Positions 36,109-46,440 of a stretch of 64,000 bases of DNA are shown piece by piece. The position numbers were made by a program, and so were the translations under genes. The notes under the pieces were generated by a model, which worked only from the letters and a program-made list of their open reading frames with translations, was not told the DNA's origin and did not search any database. The stretch lies in assembly GCA_034440635.1 (NCBI GenBank), contig JAOTON010001483.1:248001-312000 (forward strand). The letters run 5' to 3'. The stretch's first letter is position 1. Every line of letters begins with the position of its first letter. The DNA comes from Lepas anatifera. Its lineage: Eukaryota > Arthropoda > Thecostraca > Lepadidae.

Positions 36109-36212
36109 GCATAAGGCCCTCTATTCAAAGGTCCCTCGATTCATAAGTCCCTCAAAGACCCTCTGTGCATAAGGCCCTCTATTCAAAGGTCCCTCGATTC
36201 ATAAGTCCCTCG
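36109..36212. repeat. two-copy tandem duplication
   Basis: The phrase CCTCTGTGCATAAGGCCCTC followed by TATTCAAAGGTCCCTCGATT and CATAAGTCCCTC occurs twice in a row. Unit about 56 bp. Confidence 0.85.
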
Positions 36213-36835
36213 ATTTTCCATCGGTTCTTTCCGCACACTGGCTTGATATGGGAGAGGTGCAAATTCATGAAAAACTTGTTGAGTGAAAGAGGTGACAATT
36301 CTAATATTGAGATTTTTTAGAACAAAAAATATTTTCTGTTTCCTTTCAATATTTTTTTCTCACAGATTGTAAGATCTGTCGCAGGACCATACCGTGCCCT
36401 AAAATCTGTCGGGCACTTTATGACCCGAGAGCCCGACTTTTTGCAGCTCTGCCCATGTATTTCCAATGGAGAGGTCATGCCTCGTACCTGACCTTAGGTC
36501 ATCGATAGCAAAAATACCGGAACATATTTTAGAGAACTCGGTGGGGCCATTATGTGATATGAGTTTCAATCGGATAAGTTCACCCTGCTCCGACTTATGC
36601 TATCTTAAACTTTTTTTGAGGTCGGGTCACTTGACCTGTACTGGTGACCTGACCTGAGATGACCTAACCTTAAAATTTTTACAGAAGTTGTAAAAATGAT
36701 GGGAAAAAAGGTATACCAAGTACGGCGGCGCTACGCGCCGCCGTTTTTCTACTGTCTCCGAGAAACCCGAGAGGGGCGGGTACCCGCCCCCCCGTCAATG
36801 CGCGTGTTAAACTTCCTACACTTTATCACCCCTCC

Positions 36836-39046
36836 CAGTGACCCAAAATAGGCTTTGCGCTAGGGTGTCGAGTGGAAGAAAATTCAGCTCGGAATGTATG
36901 GCGAGTGGGTGGAAAATTCCCCTCAAAATGTATGGCGGAGAAAAAATTTTCCAATTTGGGTACTCAGGTGGTAAACTATCAGAGCCCTTGTTTGAACTGA
37001 GGGATGGATATTTCCTTTAATTTTCTCAAAGTAAATATTTTAAATCGTCCCCAAGCTGCATTGTTTGACCATTACCATGTAAAAAATTTGGGTTAAGCAG
37101 GTAAATATTTACCAACTGAAACCCCTGATGCAGTCTCCAATTTTTTCAGGAATTGGTGAATTGCCACAAATAAAAACATTTTGGGGGGCCTCTGAGACCA
37201 ACCCTCGGGGGAAAGAACTCTGGGAGCCACAAAGACTAACATTTGTGGGATGAAGATAAACTCTTGGGGGCTTCCCTAGACCAACTCTTGTGCCCCTCCT
37301 CTCCTCTCCCACACGACCAGTTCCTGGGACCCTGAGGGCCCCTGAGACGAAATATCGGGGGCCACGTTAGACCAACTCTGCAGAGGGGGGCTCCGAGACC
37401 GGCAGGTGGTGAAAAATGAAAAGGGATTTTTTCATGCAATACCTAGTGTCAAAATTAATTATCTAACCACACACTGTACAGTTTTTCTGTCCGGGACAAC
37501 GCCCCTCCTATACCTATAGTTATCGGAATTTTGGAGGCCACTCCTGACCTCAATCACTGCACCTCGCATACACCTATGCTAGGGCCCAGTAGAGCCTTGG
37601 TTTACACTTAACTAACCCAGACGAAACTACAAACTTTCTTTCATGGCAATAAACTCTTCCAGACTCTTGCTAAAAGTTTCTTTTCTTTACCTGTCAATTC
37701 CCCTGCTCTTCTTCACATATCCACTCACCTTCATATGAATATGCTGCTTTCTATCAATCTAATCGAAACTACAGCCTTCTTTCTGTTGTTTCTTCCTTTC
37801 GTCTACAATCAGCCAGGCGCGGCGGTTTGCGACAGCGTCAGAGCGACTACTACTTTAAATTTCTGATCGCCTGCCGCTTGCTGGTCGCATGAGCCACATA
37901 ATTTGCATTTAAAAAATTGCTCTAAATTAATTTTCTAAATCCTTATAGACTAGAAAACTATACAACTTAAAGCACCCCAAGAGGAAGGCTAATAATGCTT
38001 TGTCGATAACGAATAAGAAAGTGGGCTTTCAAAAAGCCTAAAGATGCCGCTTTTATTTACTAGATGTAAAGACGGCGATTTGGTAAGTCCACGCCGTAGA
38101 CCAGCCATACAGAAGTGCCGATGTTTCAAGGGTAACTGGATGCATTCTTGTTGCCCAAAAAAATCATTTAATGAAAATGTAGAGTTTCAATGTATTCAAG
38201 TACCGTACACTTTCAGTTCAACTTAAATATCAGGGTATTTATGCCTAGGGTGTCGTAGGGTGTCGTGAGTGGATTTGGGTGTTACAGGACGTGGACGCAG
38301 CAATGAAGGGCTGATATGGATACAAAATATTTTCTTCGCAATAAATGGTCAATTTTCTACCATACAATGTCAAAAATATGCTGCTTAGCATAAAAATTTC
38401 AAGATAATTGCTTTTAACAACAATATGATCAAAAATGGTTTTTCACTATTCTCGGTACCAGAAATGCAAAAACAATTTTTCAAGGACGTAAGCCTAGAAA
38501 TCATGTACACAAATAAACTGCTTTCCAGAAATGTATCTTTCAAAGCGGTCAGCTCATTTTTGGCAACACAAGGCTAGGGTGTCTAATTTTCCACTCACCA
38601 ATTTTGTGAGTGGTGGAATTTAGTGGCGGTGTTCACCCATTGGAACTTTCTCCGGTGGGGCGGGGGGCACTGAGCGTCTTGCCCGCGCCAGAATTTCGAT
38701 TCAGTTGTTCCACTGAAATCGGTGGAGATAAGGATGCCAGGTATAATTGGCCAGAAAAATAGAAATCGCCAGGTTTTCTTCCAGAAAAGCGAAAGAAGGC
38801 CATAAAAGCCGAGTTAATTTGGCGACCTTCTAGTCGATTCTACTGCCCTCTTTTTCCAGTGGACGTTGGCAGAGGAGGCAATGGAACTGGCCTTTGTAGT
38901 AAGTATTGTTGAGTAAAATTCAAAAGTAGTAAGTAGTATTGTTGGAATTGCGTGGAAAATTCAGCAAAAAGAATATAAAAGTGAGTGGAAAATTCTGCTT
39001 GACTGGTTGTCGTTCTGCACCCAGCACCCCAGGTTTTGGGACACTG
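36836..39046. mobile_element. 2.2-kb hAT-type element, non-autonomous
   Basis: The ends CAGTGACCCAAAA and, inverted, CAGTGTCCCAAAA are flanked by the perfect 8-bp duplication ACCCCTCC (36828-36835 and 39047-39054). The interrupted sequence matches the uninterrupted TGACCCCTCCAGGGTCTACA at about 8505. No transposase is seen. A short piece (37170-37410) resembles the GGTCTCAGGGGCCC minisatellite in inverse orientation. The word GCTAGGGTGTC recurs near 36860 and 38573. Confidence 0.85.
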
Positions 39047-39089
39047 ACCCCTCCAGGGTCTACAAGGCTTATATCCGGCATTTTTCGGT

Positions 39090-39895
39090 TTAACCCTTAC
39101 CCCGATGGCGGGTTCGAGCCACCTTCGCCCTGGTGGGGGTAAAAAAGGCCCCACTATCTAAAAAAATAAAAATAAGAGAGCTAGAAAGAAACGCAGAACG
39201 GCAATCGAAAGCTCTTGAAAAATGACATCGAAGATACTTGGATCATTTTTCTCTTCAGGTCAAATATAAAGGTCACCAGAGGTCAAAATAGGCCAAAATT
39301 ACAAATATGAGGTGTACTAAGAAAACCTCATTTATCTTAGAAACTAAAATACCTAGAAACATTTTTGAATACCATTCGAAAGCTCTTGAGTTGTTCTTTC
39401 ATTATAGTTGCATTCATTTTTGGATCAGGTCAAAGCCTAGGGAGCTGCAGTTCACTGAACATTGCGACTGTTTTTGGGAATGCCCATAGACACCCATGCA
39501 TAAGGGCGTTTCCTTTTTCGCTAATAACTTGCAAACCAAGCAAGATACAGCCATGGTTGATGCACCAATGAAATTATCTCGTTAATACAAATAGAATGAT
39601 ATATGATATTGCTATACCAGGTCAAATTCAAAATTTGACCTGACCCAGGTCAACGGTTTGACCCAACTTGCCTGGTATGATGTATATCAATTGACTTGTA
39701 GTGACCATACAACACTTTGGTACCAAAATAAATTCCTATCTTGGTTTATTAAAAATTTTTAGAGTAAAATACCAAAAATTTTATTTGAACTTAGGTGACC
39801 ATTCAAGGGCTACAGGTCAACATTTTTGACATCAACTTCCGAAATGGGCTAAGAGCAAGTCATAACCGATATTTGAAGTTGATTCTATTCATACC
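39090..39895. mobile_element. truncated TTAA element
   Basis: Starts TTAACCCTTACCCCGATGGC and runs parallel to the element at 32037 (shared AAATATGAGGTGTACTAAGA-like and GCATAAGGGCGTTTCCTTTT segments) until 39895, where a hammerhead-like repeat monomer replaces it. The right end is not found. Confidence 0.7.
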
Positions 39896-40060
39896 TACGA
39901 GTTGTTAAGATGTTCCCTGGCCTCTCCCCTCGAATCCGGAAATGTAAAAAACACTGAAGATTATATATTCGGGCACAGCCCTTCATCAGAATCGTGGAGT
40001 AAATATCAATAATTCTCAGTCCTAGTATAGCCAGACCTCGAATTGAACTTCACACAAAAA
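39896..40060 (-). mobile_element. solo monomer of a small hammerhead-like retroelement
   Basis: About 155 bp, nearly identical to each arm of the inverted dimer at 52682-53056. On the minus strand it contains ATTCTGATGAAGGGCTGTGC followed by CCGAATATATAA: CUGAUGA, a GGGC/GCCC stem, then GAAU where a hammerhead has GAAA. It may be a Penelope-like terminal repeat or a retrozyme-type element. Confidence 0.5.
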
Positions 40061-40492
40061 TGCCTTTTAGAATGAATCGTTAAAAATAAGATTGAATGTC
40101 GTGACAACAACCATATTGGTGCCTCTAACCTAAAAGTAATGCCGACAATACGACAAACCTAGAGCAGTATTTGTGACAATCTTTTCTATTATTTCAGCCA
40201 AACACTAGCTTTTGATTAACAGTGAAAAACTTGCTGAAGTACCTTAATCGGTTATTTGAATATTTCTGTTCTTCTTATTTACTATTTTTCCGTCGACTGC
40301 AGCTAAAATGCTAACCAAAAACTACTTATTAAGCACTAGTAGACGTGATACTAGATCGGTGTAAAGACTGCATACTTTCCCCTTTAAGATGATGCTATAT
40401 TTTTACAATAAAAGCCTCCCTCGAATTATTTAGTTAAGATTGCACCTAGTGGTCAAGGTCAACTTTTTTGTAATTGATAAACCCATTTTCCA

Positions 40493-41110
40493 CAGCCTGC
40501 TCCTCTGGCCCAACGTTAAGCGGCGAAAGAGTATACGTGTGACTGTAAAAAAACATTATAAATTTTACATTATACTTATTCAACAACCCTTGCCCTTAGT
40601 ATGTACCTCTTAAACAAATGCAACTTTTATAGCTAGTTAATGTGAACAATCATTGGTAAATACTTTTCCTCAGCCTGTACCTCTAGCCCAACGTTAAGTG
40701 TCGAATGGTTATACGTCTAGCTGCAGAAAAGTATTATCAATAATTAGTTGCATATTTCAAAAACCCCAACCCCAGTACGTACCCCTAAAATCAAAACATC
40801 TCTTTGAGCTAGTTAATCTGATCAATCATTAATAAACACTTTTTTCCCAGCCTGTACCTCTGGCCCAACGTTAAGCGTTGAAAGAGTATACATCTGGTTG
40901 CAGAAAAGCACCATCAAAGATAAATTACCATAAAAAAACCTGAGCCTTACCTGTGACCTAAGTCCACCACTTCTGACTAGCTAAACTAATTCAACCATCA
41001 TAGCCCTTTTTCCCAGCCTGTAAATCGGGCCCAAAGTTAAACGTCAAAAGCATATACGTCTAGCATCAATAACACTATCAATAATGTAAGGAAGTCCTAC
41101 CCCAGAACAC
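40493..41110. repeat. old tandem repeat, about 177-bp unit, four copies
   Basis: Units begin with CAGCCTGTACCTCTGGCCCA-like text at 40493, 40671, 40848 and 41014 (spacings 178, 177, 166). Each contains AACGTTAAGCG.CGAAAGAGT, ATACGTCT and then AATCATT words. Divergence among copies is considerable, so the array is old. Confidence 0.82.
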
Positions 41111-42249
41111 ATATACTTACGCTGATCCCTCCCTTACCTCTTAAGCCACTGCTGTTAAGTGATAGCCTATCCTAGACCCGCATAATAGGCCAGGACGTAC
41201 CTTGTACGTTAAGGCTGGGATGACGATCCTGAATGATTATGGATTCGGCTATCTTTCTATCTGGATGATCACGTGCCCGATGAACTACTTACCCCGATGA
41301 ACCACTTGAGCTAAAAGAAACAAAAAAACATCCTGGTGTGGCAGTGCGGGAAACGTCAAAAACAACCGATGCCGGCATACGCTGGATGCTAATCTCGATG
41401 CCGGATACTAGTCTCAGGAGTGCACCACGTTGGAACAGCGCTGTCAGCAGCGGAGGTCCGACTACAATGAGTGCCACTGGAAAGTCTCTGCTGGGCCTCT
41501 GGCTCTACAAGAAGACTGATGGAGACACCTGGACCATGAAAGAAGCGGAGACGAAGCCTCTCCTACCGGTAAGAGTCGACCGAGCTTCTGCTGAACTTGA
41601 TTAATGCTTATTCAAGGTGACATTTAACAGCTAATGCAGGTACAAAATGCCTCAGCACCAGCACGGTGGGGAAATCTAGCAATTAGTGGCTCAAATTTTG
41701 AATGAGAGGAGAGTAAATATGGTGCTTTAGGTTTTGGAAATTTTTTTTTCATGCAATTCTATTGCTAGAAAAGGTCCGCCATCCATTTAAACGGGTAGCC
41801 AGGCGTGCCCCCTCCGCGATCCCAACGACAACAGTACCCTTACGTTAACACCACCAGAACATAAAATATTACAAGTCGCGGCACGCCCTGCTAGGGAAAA
41901 GAAAGTAACTTAAAGAAAGCATAATGAATATCATACTATTAGTAAAAACTGCCAGTAGTAGCTCCCTGTAAATATACAGGGAGCAGGAATACAGGTCTAT
42001 TTAGGTTAAATGCACAATAATTTAGCTCATTACCGGTTAGATTGTTAGTCTTTTTCCAAACGGGACTACCCAAAACTGGAGATTCGTGTTAGCCCCTCCG
42101 AGATTCTGGCGAAAAGATAGAGGCCTAGTAACATTCGCCAGAGAACTCGGAAGACAGTAAGCAAATTAGGGCAGACATGCAGGCATAGGCAAGCAAGCAA
42201 ACAAGCAAGCAGGCAAATTAGCAAGCAAGCGCAGCAGGGAATCAGACAC
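41111..42249. other. no gene recognised
   Basis: An 88-codon + frame at 41338-41604 has no features that I recognise. A short inverted repeat, TAGCTCCCTGTAAATATACAGGGAGCA, lies at about 41969-41995. The 42170-42240 stretch is a GCAAGCAA-type simple repeat. Confidence 0.4.
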
Positions 42250-42250
42250 A

Positions 42251-42294
<44 letters not shown>

Positions 42295-42298
42295 CCAC

Positions 42299-42360
<62 letters not shown>
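42250..42360. repeat. compound (ACGC)n and (AC)n microsatellite
   Basis: About 11 ACGC units, then about 29 AC units, followed by degenerate AC-rich sequence to 42550, next to the 3' end of the LINE. This mirrors the arrangement at 4842-5041. Confidence 0.92.
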
Positions 42361-42560
42361 CCGAATTCACGCACGCACGCCCGCCCACACATCCACACAC
42401 ACGCGCACGCACACACCCACACACACCGAGTACCGCAGTCACCCACCCACGCACGGCAGACATCCACCTTCCCACCCACAAGTACTCCCTCTCGCCCACC
42501 TACAGGCACACTATCCCACTCACACACATGCACGCCCACACCCACACACATTGTGCTCTG

Positions 42561-45500
42561 GTACATTATCACCACCATCAGCGCCGGTCATTGAGGCTCA
42601 TTATTAAGAATTCTATAATTGCAAAAGAATACTTCTCTGATATATTTTTAAGCACATGTTTGTTTAGAGGAACTTCCGTTATACATTTAAAGGTTGGACA
42701 TATAGTTTTGTTCCAAATTTCAGGTGCAGAGCATGCCAGAGCAAATTTCCTATAATTTGTTGTAGCCTGAGGTATTTCAAAGTGTCTAATCAATCTCGTA
42801 TTAGTTGTTCTGTATTTCTGAAAAAGAGACGATATCACATCTGGCATTGTACCATCCAATACTTTCGACAATATAATAACTTCTTGTTCAGAGACTAGGT
42901 CAGGGAATTTAAGTATTTTTAATTTTAGAAACAGTTCATTTGTGTGGTAATACTAGGGTTTTTTGTCGATGATTCGAATAGCACGTTTCTGTAATTTGAT
43001 GATCTTATCGAGAGTGGATTCGTAATTACTACCCCAAACCATTGCACAATAATTTAGATGGGGCAATATAAAGGCGTTATACAAATGAGTGAGTTCGTGC
43101 GATGATAGGAAATACTTGGCTCTGCTCATGATTCCTAAATTTCTACTTAAAGATACATGAAGGATGTGCGAATTCCACTTAAGCTTTTCGTCAATATAAA
43201 CGCCAAGATACTTTACAGTTTCTTCACGTTTAAGCTGCATTCCATTTAGTCTTACATCAAAATTTCTAATGTTAGCGCTAGAATAAAGCTGATAATGAGA
43301 TTTTGAAGCATTTAGAGACAAACGATTGGACTGAAATCATTTTGACACTTCTGGAAGAACTTTATGGATTTTTGACTGTACACTTCTCACATCATCCCCC
43401 GAGATTATAATAGCAGTATCATCTGCAAATAAGTAAAATCTAGTTTCAATGGACACTCGATACAGATCATTAATGTATATAATAAATAATAGTGGTCCTA
43501 GTATTGATCCCTGTGGTACTCCCGTCCTTAATTGTTTTGCATGAGAGATGACCCCCTTAATTTTAGTCCTCTGAAATCTGTTAGTTAGATATGAAGAAAT
43601 AATATTATACAATTTACCCTTAATACCAATGTGATTTTATTTTTGCAATAGTATGCCTAGACTAACCGTATCGAATGCTTTTTTCAAGTCTAAATAAATT
43701 CCACATGATATGTTACCCTTTTCTAAAGATTTTGTTACGCTCTCGTAAAGATGTACCAGAGGCATGTACGTACTATGCTTTTTTCTAAAGCCGAACTGAA
43801 ATGAATGTAAGATGTTATTTTCGATCAAATAATTAGAGATATATTGGTATAGTACCCGTTCCAAAATTTTGGAGAAGATGGGTAACAATGAAATGGGTCT
43901 ATAGTTCGTAAATCTATCTTCTTCACCTGATTTAAATATAGGGACCACTACTGCTTCTTTTAACATCTTTGGGAATATACCTTTCTTAAGACATAGGTTG
44001 AAAAAATAAGTCAAATTACAAAGACAACTTTTATATGTACGATGCAGAATCTTTGTGCTAATTCAATCAATGCCACCACCCACTTGTTTTAGTGATTTGA
44101 TGATATTTTCTATGTATTGTTGGTTTGTTGAAAGTTCATCCGTAAATGGTGGGTGTGAGTAATCTTCGAGATATTCTATAGGATTTATGTTCGAAACAGG
44201 AATGTCTTTTTCAAGTGTTGATCCAATTGTAGCAAAAAAATCGTTAGATCCATTCGCTATGTCATCATCTTTGTGCTCCCCGGAACTATTATCAAAAAAC
44301 ACAGAGGGATATGATGTACTTTTCACAGTGTTTCGATTCATAATCTCATCCAAAAGTTTCCACGTTTGTTTTCCATCCCTCTTATGAGCTTCAAACTCAG
44401 ACATATAGTATTTCCTCTTACTTTCCTTAATAATTTTAGTCAGGTAGTTTCTACAGGGTGTTTCAAAAAGAATGATATTTTTAAATGTTCAGTAAAGTAC
44501 TACAAATCCTTCAAATCCGTCCACAAAACACTCATTTTAATGGTAAATTGTAGGAAATTTTTTATATAAATATGTTTCATTTGCATCAAATGTTTTCTCT
44601 CGTCTTAAATGTACTCGAAAAATGGTGCAAGAAACATAATATATGCCCGCTTATATTTGAGAAAACGGAACTTGCAACACTCTAAAAGGCTTCAGCACAC
44701 ACAAATGGCACGTGAGCATGCACATTAAAAAGCAAAAGTCTCAGTAATACTACAAGTTAAAAGTTTTTGGCTCAAGCTCCGTATAGCTCATTGGTTTACC
44801 TTCCATATGAATGACTGGATGCGGCGGACACAGCGCAAAAGACCCCACTGTTCACCGCAGAACAAGGGGCATGGACCAATTGGGAATTGCTTGCTTGAAC
44901 CCGAGCTTTCCTAAGCTTGAGAGGTGTGTTTTTTAGAATTAATTTCCAGAGGCAATGTGCATGTGGACTGAGACGTACCATAGTGACGATATTATGTTTG
45001 CAGTGCCATTGGCGCGATACTTGTCACGTGATACGCACGTGATTTCTACGAACATTTTCGATGAAGGCAAGATAGACAGAATTTTTCAAGTCAATTTTAA
45101 GACTACTTTTTACTAGCAAAAATATCAAAACAGCTATCAAAATACGAATAATCGTAAATGTCCCAAAATCATCTTTCGATTGATATGTAAATCATACCAC
45201 AACAACCTCTTTATAACCGCATTATGATCCATTAAAAAATATCATTCTTTATGAAACACCCTGTATAAAGTTTATATTTAATTTCATGTTGTCTCAGCAC
45301 AGGATCATTTTCACTATTTGTTTTTTTCCTATTTTTGTGTGAAATATACCTATGATACAGTTTGTTCTTATAATTTATAGACGCTAGTATCCCTGGAGAA
45401 ATCCACGGTTTAATTGGAGTTTTCCTTCTACATGGTGTAAATGATTTCGAAAATTTATCAATTCCAGTTTTATAAGTATTTATAAGAACTTCACAAGCCT

Positions 45501-46440
45501 CATCAGGATCATTGATGTTTTGAAAATTGGCTAATTCCGAAACCATATAATCATTGAGTTCTTTTTCTTTGGACCAGTCTAAAGTCTTTATCATAATTGC
45601 CGTTTTTGTATTAACTAATCTTTTTTTAAAGTTATATATATATATAGGTAAATGATCAGATATATCAGTTACAATTATACCTGAATGTGCAACTTGATCT
45701 GTATTACTGACAAAAAAGTTATCCAATAAGGTATGAGAATTTGATGCAAACCTAGTTGCCCTTGAGACCAGAGGCAAAAGGTTGTATGATAACATCAGGG
45801 TTAGAAACTTATGTGCGTGTTTGTCATCTTTAGTCTTTAATAAATCATAGTTGAAGTCCCCTGCCAATACATAGTCATTTTTACACGGATTTATTGAGTC
45901 CAAAACCTTTTCAAAATGTTCCAGAAAGCTATTGCTGTCCTGGTTTGGAGGTTTATAAACCTCACCAACCACGAAATGTTTCCCATGTTTATCTCCTGCG
46001 TTCTCTACTTCTACAAAAGTGGATTCTATTTGTTCAAACTCGAGATCTGCCCTTCTTCTAGAGGTATATTTTTTGTTCACATATATTGCTGTTCCTCCCC
46101 CTGATTATTTTCCCGACTCGATGAATATAGTTCATATTCATCTATATCAAAATATTTTTCGATTTCTTTTTTCAGCCATGTCTTCGCGATGCAAATAATA
46201 GACCAAGTTATGCCAGATTGTGATAGAAATGTTTTGATTTCATCAAACTTGTTTTTGATTGATCGCGCATTTATATGGATAATTTGAAAACTATTTGATA
46301 TATTCATTTTAATGGGAGGTACATAGTATTCACATTTATTTGTTATTTCAATAAATTGCTGGTTTAAATCAGAAGTATCTTCAAGTACTATATCTTTAAA
46401 AGGATTCTCAAACATTTCAGAGAACATCACGACAGATATC
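42561..46440 (-). pseudogene. nearly full-length LINE (endonuclease plus reverse transcriptase), split by a MITE
   Basis: Read right to left. An APE-type endonuclease begins FQIIHINARSIKNKFDEI, with GGGTAIYV after a one-base frameshift near 46095, then VLAGDFNYDLL and DISDHLPI. Next come the RT: FKSGEEDRFTNYRPISLLP, then FGFRKKHSTY, YLDLKKAFDTV (motif A), GVPQGSILGPLLFIIYINDL (motif B) and LFADDTAI (motif C, FADD). After that SLNASKSHYQLY and KYLGVYIDEKLKWN, and a C-terminal tail. Lesions: the frameshift, in-frame stops near 44060, 43638, 43337 and 42953, and an 810-bp MITE at 44454-45263. It resembles jockey/CR1-type LINEs. The 3' end abuts AC-rich simple sequence. Confidence 0.9.
44454..45263. 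mobile_element. 810-bp TA-flanked MITE inside the LINE
   Basis: The ends CAGGGTGTTTCAAAAAGAAT and, inverted, CAGGGTGTTTCATAAAGAAT (about 30-bp terminal repeat) are flanked by TA on both sides, as expected of Tc1/mariner-type transposition. LINE coding text resumes on each side (YKL to the right, NYLTKIIKESKRKYY to the left). No transposase is recognisable. Confidence 0.87.

Larger units (their letters stand above)
33859..36451. mobile_element. 2.6-kb hAT-type element, non-autonomous
   Basis: The ends CAGAGCTGCAAAAAATC and, inverted, CAGAGCTGCAAAAAGTC fit hAT termini. The perfect 8-bp duplication CCCATGTA (33851-33858, 36452-36459) fits a hAT target. Both subterminal regions carry CTGTCGGGCAC. 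The interior is AT-rich with no transposase. It includes two strong hairpins (35889-35920, 35996-36051) and a short tandem duplication (36109-36212). Confidence 0.87.
33364..36810. mobile_element. TTAA element (GCGCATTGACGGGGG family)
   Basis: The ends TTAACACGCGCATTGACGGG and, inverted, the same 20 bases with TTAA outermost (36807-36810) form a perfect terminal repeat. The interior is AGGTCA-rich and holds the hairpin GGCGGCGCTACGCGCCGCCG near 36724. A 2.6-kb hAT element is inserted at 33859-36451. Without it the element is about 0.85 kb and non-coding. Confidence 0.82.
33216..39089. mobile_element. CCC-ended TTAA element broken by two nested insertions
   Basis: The left end TTAACCCTTGCCCCACCGGG at 33216 matches the intact element at 8248. 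Its sequence continues as 33220-33363, 36811-36835 and 39055-39089, each aligning in order with about 8251-8545 (shared ACTTCCTACACTT, CACCCCTCC, GGGTCTACAAGG). The gaps are a TTAA element (33364-36810) and a hAT element (36836-39046). A further TTAA element begins at 39090. Confidence 0.75.

Noticed and set aside
41338..41604. 88-codon plus frame beginning MAVRETSKTTDAG
   Set aside because: No recognisable motif, splice context or second copy that I could find. Cannot be separated from chance.
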